From NCBI GenBank assembly GCA_002381805.1, contig DFXZ01000002.1, positions 62,001-126,000 on the forward strand: a stretch of 64,000 nucleotides of DNA, given 5' to 3'. This document shows positions 48,965-59,058 of this stretch, piece after piece. This DNA comes from Bdellovibrio sp. UBA4095 (lineage in GTDB: Bacteria; Bdellovibrionota; Bdellovibrionia; Bdellovibrionales; Bdellovibrionaceae). The first letter of the stretch is position 1. Each line of letters opens with the position of its first letter. A model generated the notes under the pieces. The model searched no databases and was not told where the DNA came from. It saw only the letters and a list, made by a program, of their open reading frames with translations. The position numbers were made by a program, and so were the translations under genes.

Positions 48965-50722
48965 TTAAACTGAAATCACAGCTTCCAAAGAAGATAATCG
49001 CTCTCGCACTGACTCGACAAAAAGCTTCTGAAAGTCGGATTTCATTTCAACGCTTTTGAAAAATGGATTCATGATACAGATACGGAGCAGGAAAACTTCA
49101 TTTACATCGCAGTCGGCCTGCCACGACTGAACGAAACTATCAAAATAGTTGCGATAGTTCGAACGATAGATACAGGTCTTTGAAATATAAAAATCCGGAT
49201 TGGGCGAGGATTCAAAGGACTCGTAGAGAGCTAACGTGCGTAGATTCACTTTAGAGAGCAGTTCCCCCGGCTGAGCAATACAAAACCCCAAAAGATTTGC
49301 ATCCACAGAAGGCGCAAGTCGACAGTTAGGGATCTCTTCGCTCAGGCAAGTTTCCAGTTCTTTGCGCAGTCGAATCGTACGAGATATAATCTGCCCATAC
49401 CCCTCTTCATTTAAACCAACACATTGGGACGTCATCCAAGTCGCTACCGCACCAGCTGCGGAACGGGAACCTTCAAGGGTAAATGGGCCCTTGTCTTTAA
49501 GATCCGAAAAATTCACATAAGGTCCCGCAAATGATTTCCCGAAATAGTCTTTCTTATTCGCAGCAATAAATGCCCCTGAAGAATAAGGCACATATCCAAG
49601 TTTATGGGGATCTATCGTGATCGAGTTCACTCTTCCAGCAGCAAGAAGAGCTCGCCTGCTGGATTCAGATAAAACAGCGGTCACTGCAGAATCCCCCTTC
49701 ATGGAGCACAAGAAGCCGCCGTACGCAGCATCCACATGATGCCATATATCCCAGCCCTTTTCTTTTAGCAGTGAATCCAGCAGATCCTGCACTTCATGGA
49801 TGGGGTCGATCATTCCTAGTTCAGTAGTTCCTAAAACTGAAACGACCATCAATATAGGACGATCTTCTTGCCAGGCTTTTAAAATCAATCGCTGCAAATC
49901 CTGAACATCCAGCCGGCCCTGACGATCCAATCCGATCGGCCAAAGCGCTTCACTTCCCAAACCAAAGACATTGGCGCCTTTGACCCAAGAATAGTGCTTG
50001 TGTTGGGGGACCAAAATCACAGGCCCCTTAAATGGACGTTTTGTTTTTTGCGAAATTGCCAAGGCAGCTTCAAACGGATTATCTTCGAAAGGGTTGTATT
50101 TGGAAGAGCTGACTTTTACATCTCTATCAAAGGCTTCAAAAGCTCTCCAACCCATGACAGAGCTTTCAAATGCCGAGCTCGAACCCTGATGGAGGCCTGC
50201 AGCCATCCAACCAGAACTTCGAGATCTCGCCCTATAGAACGCTTCAAAATTTGCAATAGTTCCGCCAGAGGTAAAATGGCCAAAGCCTTCATGAAAGCCC
50301 ATCATTTGCGAAAGAGCAGCAATAGCCTCTTCCTCGATCAGCGTACCAACTCTTGAAGATTCGCCTGATATATTATTCGGATTATGTAACAGAGTTAGAA
50401 CATGACCAAACAGAGCCGGTAAAGACATCTCTGAAAACATGTGACCGATATATCTAGGTGAAAACTTAGGAATCTCTTGTTCAAATCGTTTAGCCAATTC
50501 CCGTAAAACTTCTTCAGTATGAGATCTTCGGCGAACGAAGTCAGGAGTTTGCATATCCTCAGATGAGATCGCTAGGCCATCCTCTGGTCGGAAACTCTGT
50601 CGCCACTGAAACCAGCTTTCAAGCAAAGAGGTCATTTGCGAAGTGACCCATTCGCGATTTTCAGCTTGGGGTCCTAAAAAAAGACTCTTCAGTGCGACCT
50701 CTTCGGATTTACAGTTTTTCAT
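48965..50722 (-). CDS. Group II PLP-dependent decarboxylase (glutamate/aromatic decarboxylase-like)
   Basis: The start at ATG 50722 is chosen for the GAG at spacing 7; a TTG twenty codons upstream is possible. It gives 585 residues. The family features are HFTSGGTIANFEA, HVDAAYGGF with the PLP-stacking and Asp residues, and the Schiff-base lysine in SITIDPHKLGYVPYSSGAF. Group II decarboxylases act on glutamate, aromatic amino acids, cysteine sulfinate or aspartate; the substrate cannot be read from the sequence. It lies about 75 bases downstream of the FlgT-like lipoprotein gene. Confidence 0.82.
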   Translation of the reverse strand: MKNCKSEEVALKSLFLGPQAENREWVTSQMTSLLESWFQWRQSFRPEDGLAISSEDMQTPDFVRRRSHTEEVLRELAKRFEQEIPKFSPRYIGHMFSEMSLPALFGHVLTLLHNPNNISGESSRVGTLIEEEAIAALSQMMGFHEGFGHFTSGGTIANFEAFYRARSRSSGWMAAGLHQGSSSAFESSVMGWRAFEAFDRDVKVSSSKYNPFEDNPFEAALAISQKTKRPFKGPVILVPQHKHYSWVKGANVFGLGSEALWPIGLDRQGRLDVQDLQRLILKAWQEDRPILMVVSVLGTTELGMIDPIHEVQDLLDSLLKEKGWDIWHHVDAAYGGFLCSMKGDSAVTAVLSESSRRALLAAGRVNSITIDPHKLGYVPYSSGAFIAANKKDYFGKSFAGPYVNFSDLKDKGPFTLEGSRSAAGAVATWMTSQCVGLNEEGYGQIISRTIRLRKELETCLSEEIPNCRLAPSVDANLLGFCIAQPGELLSKVNLRTLALYESFESSPNPDFYISKTCIYRSNYRNYFDSFVQSWQADCDVNEVFLLRICIMNPFFKSVEMKSDFQKLFVESVRERLSSLEAVISV

Positions 50723-50795
50723 AGACAAACTCTTCCAATTCTTGAAAGAAGCTTGCCTTAGCTTGTCCTTGGATTGAATCAAACCTCAGGTGGAT

Positions 50796-51722
50796 TTAGT
50801 AGAGTTCCACTCGATCATTCTCGCGAAAGCCTGATCCAGAATGGATGACAGCGATTGCGCCATCGTTCCCAAAATAACTGATGACTTCTAAAGTTCCTTT
50901 AAGACGACCAGGAACCCGACCAATGTGAGTTCCACTTTCAGGATCGTAAACATCGTCTCCATCTTCAGTCACCTTCAGGAGATCACCGACTTGCAACCCC
51001 GAAATTCTACCAACATTCAGATAGATCCTATCACCATTGATGGCTGCAATTCGTCCTTCCCAGGTAACCTTATCCAATGAAGCTAACACCTGCGGAGTGA
51101 AATCAAGGAACGCATCTTTCACAATCACTTCGATCATGCCAGGATTATTACTGAGGAACTTATCAGTCTCAACTCTTTCACCGACTCGAGTGCCCTTTTC
51201 TTCAACCGTGACTGTCTTCACCGTATTAAAAACTTCTTTTCCATTTCGAGCAGTAACCACCCGAACTTGGGCAACCACTTCAAAGACTGTCGTCAGCTGA
51301 CGAACAACCCCGATGTTGTCGGCCTGTCTCTTGATTTTTATGTCGATGACCTTGCCTTCAAGTACGGCATTAACTCCGAGCGCTTTTGCCGCTTTAGCGA
51401 TTTCTTCCATTTTGTAGTGAGAACCCTCCATCATTTTGGAAGGATCAACGCTCAATTCACGACTGTCGATGACGATTAGTTCACCGGAACGATTTAACTC
51501 TGCAATAAACACTCGGCGTGCTTTGTCTCGTAGACTCTGAGGTCTCTTTTGATCAGCATCTAAGAAGGGCAACACCATCAACCGCTTGCGTGGAGAGGCA
51601 TCCTGAGGGCGAGCCTGATAGTCGACATCTTTAATTTCTCGTTGAACCCTTGGTCCGGATCGATCCATGGCAGCACAACCAACAGAGCTAAGAATAAAGA
51701 TAAATGCCAAGATCGTTTTCAT
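50796..51722 (-). CDS. Lipoprotein with a FlgT-like C-terminal domain
   Basis: This 308-residue lipoprotein (lipobox ending at Cys16, SVGC) has a middle domain of the CsgG/FlgT type (LMVLPFLDADQ, VFIAELNRSGELIVID, AKALGVNAVLEGKVIDI). Its C-terminal domain resembles FlgT (GRIAAINGDRIYLNVGRISGLQVGDLLKV, YDPESGTHIGR). FlgT builds the H-ring at the base of sheathed flagella, for example in Vibrio; Bdellovibrio also has a sheathed flagellum. It is 10 bases downstream of the 389-residue exported protein gene, and both follow dnaE. Confidence 0.72.
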   Translation of the reverse strand: MKTILAFIFILSSVGCAAMDRSGPRVQREIKDVDYQARPQDASPRKRLMVLPFLDADQKRPQSLRDKARRVFIAELNRSGELIVIDSRELSVDPSKMMEGSHYKMEEIAKAAKALGVNAVLEGKVIDIKIKRQADNIGVVRQLTTVFEVVAQVRVVTARNGKEVFNTVKTVTVEEKGTRVGERVETDKFLSNNPGMIEVIVKDAFLDFTPQVLASLDKVTWEGRIAAINGDRIYLNVGRISGLQVGDLLKVTEDGDDVYDPESGTHIGRVPGRLKGTLEVISYFGNDGAIAVIHSGSGFRENDRVELY

Positions 51723-51732
51723 AGAGTGACTC

Positions 51733-52902
51733 CTATCGCGCCCAACTTAAAACAAGCTCTTCATCTTTCGCTGAAGATTTTGCCAATTTTTGGCCACCAA
51801 TTTCTATCTTTTGCAGGTATGGCAAAAGGTCCCGCGCAGGAATGGACGTATCCACTTCAAATGTGATCGACTCTGCCGTCACGATGCGCTCACGAACGTT
51901 CTTGATTTGCGTAATAGAGCGGAACTTTTCTTTTAAAGACTCGATAACAGGCAAGGTATGGCGACCTTCGATGGTCACTCGAACCATGGATGTTCCCAGG
52001 GAGCCACGTTGCCAAACCTCTCGAATCTGAACAGCTAGATCGTTGGCGGCCCCTTCAAGAACCTCTCTCAGTTTACGATCGACAACACCCTCAAAAGAGC
52101 CTGACTCCGTTTCAAACCGACGTGCTACGTCTGCGATAGCTCGGCCATTACTCACTTGCATAGCGGACATCCGCATTTCGATTCGATAACGATTCCCGCG
52201 TTCCTTATGTAGGGTTATTTGACCTTCTAACAGGATGGGAGCATTAAAATACTGTGCAAAAAATTGTGCGTCCTCACCTGTGATACGGTCATTCTGAAAC
52301 TGACGGGGGATGCCGGCCGCAAGACCAGACTCTACAGGCTTCAAAATATAGAAATCATTTTTTTGAAAGGCTCCACGTAATGAATCTTCTAAAACTCGAC
52401 TCTGCTTCATTAAAAATGGCGGAGTGCTTTTATCAAGAGGTTGCCACCAGCGATAGCTTCGCCCCTCTACGCGGTCCACCCAACTAATAATCGGAAGAAC
52501 AACGGGGATCGCCTCGTTTTCATTTAAAAGTGCCATCTCTTGAAGGAGCTGTCTGAGATCACGCAAAGAGATCTTCATTGCGATAGACATTTTGAATTCG
52601 TCATTTTCCTTGTTCAAAGATGACGGTTTAACAAAAGGAATGTAGCGAGCAGAGTTGTTGATGATCTTCTTCTGAATGGCACTTTTATTTTTCGTAAAGC
52701 GCGCTTCACCAATGAGCTCTTGAATAAGTTCTTCGGAAACGACCTGGGCGCCTTTTTCCTGAATTTCTTTTCGTGCAGCTTGAGGGTTTTCTTGTTTAGA
52801 GCTACCAGCATAGGAACGATCGATAAGATCGCCTTGAGCTTGACCTAAAGAGGCTGAAACGAGCATCAATCCTAAAATTACAAAACGCAAAATCCATTGC
52901 AT
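51733..52902 (-). CDS. Exported protein, probable partner of the FlgT-like lipoprotein
   Basis: This 389-residue protein has a signal peptide (1-22, GQA-QG). The N-terminal third (ARKEIQEKGAQVVSEELIQELIGEARF) resembles the N-terminal domain of FlgT-like proteins, and the middle has a beta-rich LLEGQITLHKERGNRYRIEMRMSAMQVSNG. The start codon is 2 bases after the dnaE stop, and its AAGGAG overlaps that stop, so it is coupled to dnaE. The two-gene pair probably works in flagellar basal-body or outer-membrane assembly; this is inferred from similarity only. Confidence 0.65.
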   Translation of the reverse strand: MQWILRFVILGLMLVSASLGQAQGDLIDRSYAGSSKQENPQAARKEIQEKGAQVVSEELIQELIGEARFTKNKSAIQKKIINNSARYIPFVKPSSLNKENDEFKMSIAMKISLRDLRQLLQEMALLNENEAIPVVLPIISWVDRVEGRSYRWWQPLDKSTPPFLMKQSRVLEDSLRGAFQKNDFYILKPVESGLAAGIPRQFQNDRITGEDAQFFAQYFNAPILLEGQITLHKERGNRYRIEMRMSAMQVSNGRAIADVARRFETESGSFEGVVDRKLREVLEGAANDLAVQIREVWQRGSLGTSMVRVTIEGRHTLPVIESLKEKFRSITQIKNVRERIVTAESITFEVDTSIPARDLLPYLQKIEIGGQKLAKSSAKDEELVLSWAR

Positions 52903-52904
52903 TT

Positions 52905-55900
52905 CTAACTCCTTAACTCAATAAAATCAGTTCTGCCAAAAATAGAGTGAACACCTTCAAAGAAATCATTATTCACATTCACCCCGCCGCTGTCCATTTC
53001 CATCATGACACGACGATTGACCTCTGGCATATCAATTTCCAAAGACACCGATGTCGTCCCTGGATATTCCTTCATAAGTAATTGTAACTGTGGATAAGCA
53101 TCCGGAGCAATCTTATCAAGATGCAAGACCATTCTTTTCGTTTTTTTAAGAATGTCTTCCAGAGGAGCGACATTATCCACCATTATCTTAGCTTGCCCCT
53201 CTTCGACCTCCAACGAACCGCCTAATAAGGCCGGTCTTTCATCTCGCAACTGCATCTCAAAACGCGCAAATGAATCGGGGAATATCACAAGCTCACAGCT
53301 TCCTGTAAGATCTTCAAGCTTACCAAAAGCCATGCGCGTGCCTTTTTTAGTTATGAGCTCGCGCAGTTCGGTAATAAGTCCAGCTACAATGACCCTCTTC
53401 TTACCAGCATCGCGATTCTTCCAGTCTTTTTTAGCAGCTTTCAAAGCTTCTGCCTCTGGCGATCCCGGAGCCGGCATCTGGGCCGGAAGATCAATAACCT
53501 TACAAGTCGTCCAAACCTCAGACAGAGTATCAAATCCTTTAAGAGGGTGATCACTCAGATAGAAACCGAGCACTTCTTTTTCGTAGGCCAAAGAGGCCGT
53601 TCGAGTCCAGGGTTTGACATCTTCCAAAGTCACTCTGGTTTCAGCAGATGGACCAAGATCGAACAAGGAAGACTGTCCCAATTCACGATCTTTTTGCAAG
53701 CCCAGCGCACGATCCAAAAACTTTTGATAGGATGCCATTAATTGAGCACGGTGTGCCCCAAATCCTTCGAAGGCACCGGATTTAATCAAACATTCAATGA
53801 CTTTTTTATTCACCCGGCGCAGGTCGATAGAATTGAAGAACTCATCCAATGAACTGAACTTTTTTTCTGGAAGTTGCTCGCGAGCCTCAATAATCGCCTG
53901 GACCGCACTTTGCCCCACACCTTTAATGGCGCCCAAACCGAAATAAATTTCATCTCCATGCACATCAAAAAGGTAATCGGAAAAATTCACATGCGGCGAC
54001 TTAACAATAAGTCCACGTTTGGTTGCATCCTTCGAGTATTTAACAATTTTGTCGGTATCTGAAAGTTCAGTACTAAGTAACGCTGCAAAAAACTCTGCAG
54101 GATAATGGCATTTCAGCCAGGCCGTCTGTAAAGTAACGACGGAATAGGCTGCCGCATGGGACTTGTTGAATCCGTAATCGGCAAACTTATACATAAGATC
54201 GAAAAGCTCGTCCGACTTCTTCTCGTCATAACCTCGCTCTTTCGCTCCACGCATAAAACGTTCACGATGCTGATCCATTTCCTCTTTAATCTTTTTACCC
54301 ATCGCTCGGCGAAGCATATCCGCTTCTCCAAGGGAGTAACCAGCAATTCGAGAAGCAATACCCATTACTTGCTCTTGATAGACCATAATTCCATAGGTCT
54401 CTGATAGAACCTCACGAGTATCTTCTAACAAATACTCAACAGGGGCCTTACCATGCTTTCGATCAGTAAAATCCGGAATGTTGGCCATCGGGCCTGGACG
54501 ATATAGTGATGTAATCGCAGTCACGTCCGCAAAACTGGACGGACGAATTTTTCGAGTGGCATCAGTGATGCCCTCACCTTCGAACTGAAAAACTCCGGCG
54601 GTATCTCCGCGAGACATCATTTCAAAAGTCTCTTTATCCGTCATCGGAATCTCATGCGAGAAAATTCTTTTACTGCGATTTTTATAAATCAATTTTAAGG
54701 CATGATTGATATGTGTCAGCGTCTTCAAGCCCAAGAAGTCGAACTTAATAAGGCCAATCTTTTCCGCATGCTTCATGTCGTACTGAACGACCTGTTCACC
54801 ATCGGCACCCTTATATAAAGGCGCATGTTGTACCAGCTGACCATCGGCGATGATGACACCGGCTGCGTGAATTCCCGCATGCCGAACCATACCTTCGATT
54901 CTTTGTGCGAGATCTAAAAGCGTCGCAACGGTTGGATTCAGTTCCATCATCTCGACAAGACGTGGTTCCATCTCCAAAGCTTCCTTCAAGCTGATTCCCA
55001 GCTTTTCTGGAATTAACTTCGTTACGGCATCCACTTCTGGAAAAGTCATTCCCAGTACACGTCCAACGTCTTTAATTGCCGCTCGCGCTTGCAGTTTACC
55101 GTATGTAATAATCTGCGACACAGACTGCTGACCGTATTTTTGCGTCACGTACTGAATAACTTCCTGTCGACGATCCTGACAGAAGTCGATATCAAAGTCT
55201 GGCATCGAAATACGTTCTGGATTTAAGAAACGTTCAAACAGTAGAAAATTTGGAAGCGGATCTAAATCGGTAATTCTTAAGCAGTAGGCAACCAAAGAAC
55301 CCGCCCCAGAACCCCGCCCGGGACCTACAGGAATGTCATTCTTTTTAGCCCAGTTGATGAAATCTTGGACGATCAGAAAGTAACCGTTAAACCCCATGCG
55401 ATTGATAATTCCCAGCTCATAATCCAATCGCGCGAAATATTCTGGTTTTTTGTCTTCAGGAACCGGCGTGCCGAGGTTGGCCGCTTCTGCAAATCTTTCC
55501 TCTAATCCAAGTTTTGACTTACGTGCAATCTCGACATCAAGAGGAGCACCGTCCTCTGTCGGAAAGGTTGGCAGATGGTAAACAGGCTTTCCGCTTTCGT
55601 CCTTTACTTTAAACTTAACATCACATCGTTCAGCGATTTGCAAAGTGTTGCTTATTGCTTCGGGAATGTCCGAAAAAAGTTCAATCATTTGCTCTGGTTT
55701 TTTTAAGTAGAACTCATCGGTCCCTAAGCGGAAACGCGATTCATCACTTAGAGTTTTATTGGAACCAATGCAGATCAAAACTTCCTGAGCCAGCTGATCA
55801 TCTTGACTCATGTAGTGAACATCATTTGAGGCCACTACGGGAACGCCGGTGATTTTAGATGCCTCTAGCAAAAAAGGATTGATTTGATCCCACTCCGAAA

Positions 55901-56441
55901 CACCCGTTCTGCACATTTCTAGATACAGGCGATCATCAAAGATTTCTTTAAGCTGACGAATTTTTTCAAGAGCAGCGTCCGGCCCTTCACGAAGAAAAGT
56001 CTCGGCGACCTCACCACGCAATCCACCAGTCAGACATAATAAATTCTGATTGTACTCTTTGATAACTTCATAATCTATTCGCGGCTTCCAATAAAAACCC
56101 TCTTGATAACCGATCGTCGACAGCTTGCAGAGGTTTTTGTATCCGTCTGTGTTCTGAGCAAGAAATACCAAACGACGTGGGCCCGCAGCCACTTGATCGC
56201 GATCTTGCTTTTTTTCATGTCTGGAACCTGGAGCTAAATAAGCATCTAAACCCAAAAGCGGTTTAACGTTATTATCTTTACAGGCAAAATAAAACTCGAC
56301 AGCAGCAAACATATTGCCGTTATCAGTTAACGCCACCGCGGGCATTTGGAAAGCAGCCGCTTTTTTTGCGATCGCTTTAACCCGACAAGCTGCTTCTAAT
56401 AGGGAGTATTCGGAATGGACATGTAAGTGAACAAAAGACAT
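52905..56441 (-). CDS. dnaE: DNA polymerase III alpha subunit
   Basis: This 1178-residue protein is the replicative polymerase catalytic subunit. The N-terminal PHP domain begins FVHLHVHSEYSLLEAACRV. The catalytic aspartates are in PDFDIDFCQDRR, and VGPGRGSGAGSLVAY is the usual pre-palm block. The helix-hairpin-helix (YFGLGAIKGVGQSAVQAII) and the OB domain (VIVAGLITELRELITKKGTRMAF) are present in order. The length fits DnaE1. It lies upstream of, and coupled to, the FlgT-like pair. Confidence 0.95.
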   Translation of the reverse strand: MSFVHLHVHSEYSLLEAACRVKAIAKKAAAFQMPAVALTDNGNMFAAVEFYFACKDNNVKPLLGLDAYLAPGSRHEKKQDRDQVAAGPRRLVFLAQNTDGYKNLCKLSTIGYQEGFYWKPRIDYEVIKEYNQNLLCLTGGLRGEVAETFLREGPDAALEKIRQLKEIFDDRLYLEMCRTGVSEWDQINPFLLEASKITGVPVVASNDVHYMSQDDQLAQEVLICIGSNKTLSDESRFRLGTDEFYLKKPEQMIELFSDIPEAISNTLQIAERCDVKFKVKDESGKPVYHLPTFPTEDGAPLDVEIARKSKLGLEERFAEAANLGTPVPEDKKPEYFARLDYELGIINRMGFNGYFLIVQDFINWAKKNDIPVGPGRGSGAGSLVAYCLRITDLDPLPNFLLFERFLNPERISMPDFDIDFCQDRRQEVIQYVTQKYGQQSVSQIITYGKLQARAAIKDVGRVLGMTFPEVDAVTKLIPEKLGISLKEALEMEPRLVEMMELNPTVATLLDLAQRIEGMVRHAGIHAAGVIIADGQLVQHAPLYKGADGEQVVQYDMKHAEKIGLIKFDFLGLKTLTHINHALKLIYKNRSKRIFSHEIPMTDKETFEMMSRGDTAGVFQFEGEGITDATRKIRPSSFADVTAITSLYRPGPMANIPDFTDRKHGKAPVEYLLEDTREVLSETYGIMVYQEQVMGIASRIAGYSLGEADMLRRAMGKKIKEEMDQHRERFMRGAKERGYDEKKSDELFDLMYKFADYGFNKSHAAAYSVVTLQTAWLKCHYPAEFFAALLSTELSDTDKIVKYSKDATKRGLIVKSPHVNFSDYLFDVHGDEIYFGLGAIKGVGQSAVQAIIEAREQLPEKKFSSLDEFFNSIDLRRVNKKVIECLIKSGAFEGFGAHRAQLMASYQKFLDRALGLQKDRELGQSSLFDLGPSAETRVTLEDVKPWTRTASLAYEKEVLGFYLSDHPLKGFDTLSEVWTTCKVIDLPAQMPAPGSPEAEALKAAKKDWKNRDAGKKRVIVAGLITELRELITKKGTRMAFGKLEDLTGSCELVIFPDSFARFEMQLRDERPALLGGSLEVEEGQAKIMVDNVAPLEDILKKTKRMVLHLDKIAPDAYPQLQLLMKEYPGTTSVSLEIDMPEVNRRVMMEMDSGGVNVNNDFFEGVHSIFGRTDFIELRS

Positions 56442-56531
56442 GATAAATTCATATCTTAGCGGGGTCTTTTATTCAATTTAGTAGCCCCGCGTTAGATCGA
56501 GTTGAGACTTCAGCAAGAGCTCATCTTCAAA

Positions 56532-57467
56532 TTAAAGCAATCTCAGACTCACGCCACTCGGGACCACGGCTTTCTTTAAATTCAATCGGTCCCTTGTGAC
56601 TGGAATAACTATCACTTTGTCGCCCTGACCTCCGTTTAAGACGATCTTAAGTAGGACCCCCTTGATTAAGCGTATGTCTGTTTGACTATCGATATTCCAT
56701 AGTAGTGCGGCATTCTGACGAAACTCGATGCGATTGCTTTCAGGAACTCGCGGGTCGGGAAGCAGTTGAACTTCTAAAATGCTCGGAGCAAAACCTGCAG
56801 AGGCTTGCATGTCGATTTGTACCGTCTGAAATAGATCGCTTTTGGAAGCATATTTCAAGGTTGCCACATTTACCATGCCATTGGGTGGCGTCACAAAACT
56901 GGAATCCCTGATACTGTCGGCACTAAGAAGACCAATCAGTCTTGGCGATACCTCTGAATTAGGAATACTCAAAACAAATGGATTCCGCACAATCTCAGAA
57001 TCCTGAAAACTATTGAACGCCATAATGAACTGTCCGGATTTGATATCGAACACTCGGTAGCCCGGCATCTCACCACAACATCCAGCAAGACCGCTTACCA
57101 ACAATCCAAAATCATGATTGATTTCTAATGATGTTGCATCCTCAGTTCGACTCCAAAGCGGCGTTTCAAGTTTTGCGCCGGTTCGAACAGCCCAGCTAAG
57201 CTGACCTTTGACGCCTTCAGCATCCAGCAGATATTCAATGCTCGACTGGCTCTCCACTAAATAAAGTCGATCCTCACCTTTTTCATAACTGCGATGAAGA
57301 TCGTATTTCTGATGAACCGTTCGAATCTCCAGGGCCCCGGAGCCGTTCGCAAAATATTGAAAACTTGAGGAGCCAGAAGAATTGTAGAAGCTGACCGAAC
57401 CCGCAGCAACAGCAGCAAGCGCAGACAAAACAATAAATAGAGTTAAGAGACGTCGGGTGTTTTTCAT
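56532..57467 (-). CDS. Exported protein, function unknown
   Basis: This 311-residue protein has a signal peptide or N-terminal anchor (MKNTRRLL..., hydrophobic 6-23). The remainder is beta-rich, with a CC pair (AGCCGEMPGYRVFDIKSGQF) and repeated FxIKSGQ/YLVESQ-type strands. No family is recognised. No normal ribosome binding site precedes the ATG; instead a perfect 10-bp hairpin ends directly at it. Confidence 0.65.
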   Translation of the reverse strand: MKNTRRLLTLFIVLSALAAVAAGSVSFYNSSGSSSFQYFANGSGALEIRTVHQKYDLHRSYEKGEDRLYLVESQSSIEYLLDAEGVKGQLSWAVRTGAKLETPLWSRTEDATSLEINHDFGLLVSGLAGCCGEMPGYRVFDIKSGQFIMAFNSFQDSEIVRNPFVLSIPNSEVSPRLIGLLSADSIRDSSFVTPPNGMVNVATLKYASKSDLFQTVQIDMQASAGFAPSILEVQLLPDPRVPESNRIEFRQNAALLWNIDSQTDIRLIKGVLLKIVLNGGQGDKVIVIPVTRDRLNLKKAVVPSGVSLRLL

Positions 57468-57494
57468 AGTGAAGAAGTTCTAATCTTCTTCACT
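57468..57494 (-). repeat. 10-bp perfect hairpin abutting a start codon
   Basis: Bases 57468-57477 pair exactly with 57485-57494 around a 7-base loop. On the minus strand the 3' arm ends at the base just before the ATG at 57467-57465. The only purine-rich run that could act as a ribosome binding site is in the 5' arm. It could be a guaA terminator, although it lacks a T tract, or a structure that blocks translation initiation. Confidence 0.6.
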
Positions 57495-57526
57495 AAACAA
57501 AAGTAGTTACAAGTTGGAAAACGAGT

Positions 57527-59047
57527 TTACTCCCACTCAATGGTACCAGGAGGCTTGCTTGTCACATCATAGACCACGCGATTCACTCCAGCCACTTTGT
57601 TGGTGATCAAATTGGAAACATCGCGAAGAAAGGCAAACTCAAACGGATACCAATCCGCCGTCATTCCATCACTTGACGTCACCGCCCGCAGCGCCAGAAC
57701 ATGCTCATAGGTCCGCGCATCTCCTTGCACACCCACGGTTTTCACCGGCAACAGCACACAGAATGCCTGCCAGATCTTTTCATACAACCCGTGCTTCCTA
57801 AGAGCCGAGATATAGATATCATCGCAATCTTTAAGAATTCGTAATTTTTCCTTCGTGACTTCACCCAGAATTCGAATGGCCAAACCTGGCCCAGGAAAGG
57901 GATGTCGCCACAACATCTCCGCGGGTAATCCCAACTGCGCTCCGAGCGCGCGGACTTCATCTTTAAACAGCTCTCTGACCGGCTCAACAAGTCCCAGCTT
58001 CATCTTCGCAGGTAAACCACCAACGTTATGATGAGACTTAATGGTCACACTACCGCCGACTGACGAAACGCTCTCGATGACATCTGGATAAAGCGTTCCT
58101 TGTGCTAACCACTTAATTGGTAGCTTGTGGTCATAACTTTTATCAAAAACTTCAATAAAAACTCTACCGATTGTTTTTCTTTTTTCCTCAGGATCTGTCT
58201 TTCCAGCAAGGGCACTCAGAAATTCTTCAGAAGCATCCACACCACGAACATTCAAGCCAATCTTGCGATAGTTTTCTAGAACGGTTTCATATTCGTGCTT
58301 TCGCAATAAACCGTTATCCACAAACACACAGTGAACTCTTTCCGCGCCCAATGCCTTGGTTAAAAGGGTCGCAACCACAGTCGAGTCCACACCCCCACTT
58401 AGCCCGACCAATACATGATCTGTCGGTCCCACTTTATCCTGTGCTTCCTTCATCAGAATATCTCTGATGTGAGGCGCATCCCAATCACTTGGAGCGGAGC
58501 ACATCTTATCAGCGAAATATTTTAACAAATCCAAACCATGATCTGTATGTGCAACTTCAGGATGGAACTGCAAAGCCAGAACACCATCGCCGCGCATTGC
58601 AGCTGGATGATCACCTTCGGACATTGCTATCACTTCAAACTGCGGAGGAGCTTGCTCTACAAAATCGCCATGACTCATCCAAACTTTTTGCCTCTGAGGA
58701 ACACCGGAAATATCCGTCGACCATGTGACATAATTTTGGCCGTACTCTCTTTGATCGGCTTTAGAAACTCGGCCACCCAACTGCAGGGTCAATAGCTGCA
58801 TTCCATAACAAACACCCAGTAAAGGACTTATGTTACGCAACTCTGCAACGTCTCTTTGCGGAGCTCCTGCTTCATAAACCGAATTGGGACCACCGCTTAA
58901 AATGATGCCGTAAGGATTTTTTTTGCGAATCTCTGCCGTAGGATACTGAAACGAATGAATTTCCGAATAGTATCCTAGTTCTCTAAGTCGACGAGCGATC
59001 AGCTGAGTGAATTGTGATCCAAAGTCTAAAATAATAAAACCGCGCAT
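57527..59047 (-). CDS. guaA: GMP synthase (glutamine-hydrolysing)
   Basis: This 506-residue cytoplasmic enzyme makes GMP from XMP, the last step of guanine nucleotide synthesis. The class I glutamine amidotransferase domain has Cys80 in GVCYGMQ and the His-Glu pair in LQFHPEV. The ATP pyrophosphatase domain has the loop GLSGGVDSTV and ends in the dimer region with SKPPGTIEWE. Length is normal. It starts 11 bases after guaB, giving the usual guaB-guaA operon. Confidence 0.95.
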   Translation of the reverse strand: MRGFIILDFGSQFTQLIARRLRELGYYSEIHSFQYPTAEIRKKNPYGIILSGGPNSVYEAGAPQRDVAELRNISPLLGVCYGMQLLTLQLGGRVSKADQREYGQNYVTWSTDISGVPQRQKVWMSHGDFVEQAPPQFEVIAMSEGDHPAAMRGDGVLALQFHPEVAHTDHGLDLLKYFADKMCSAPSDWDAPHIRDILMKEAQDKVGPTDHVLVGLSGGVDSTVVATLLTKALGAERVHCVFVDNGLLRKHEYETVLENYRKIGLNVRGVDASEEFLSALAGKTDPEEKRKTIGRVFIEVFDKSYDHKLPIKWLAQGTLYPDVIESVSSVGGSVTIKSHHNVGGLPAKMKLGLVEPVRELFKDEVRALGAQLGLPAEMLWRHPFPGPGLAIRILGEVTKEKLRILKDCDDIYISALRKHGLYEKIWQAFCVLLPVKTVGVQGDARTYEHVLALRAVTSSDGMTADWYPFEFAFLRDVSNLITNKVAGVNRVVYDVTSKPPGTIEWE

Positions 59048-59058
59048 GAGTTTTCCTC

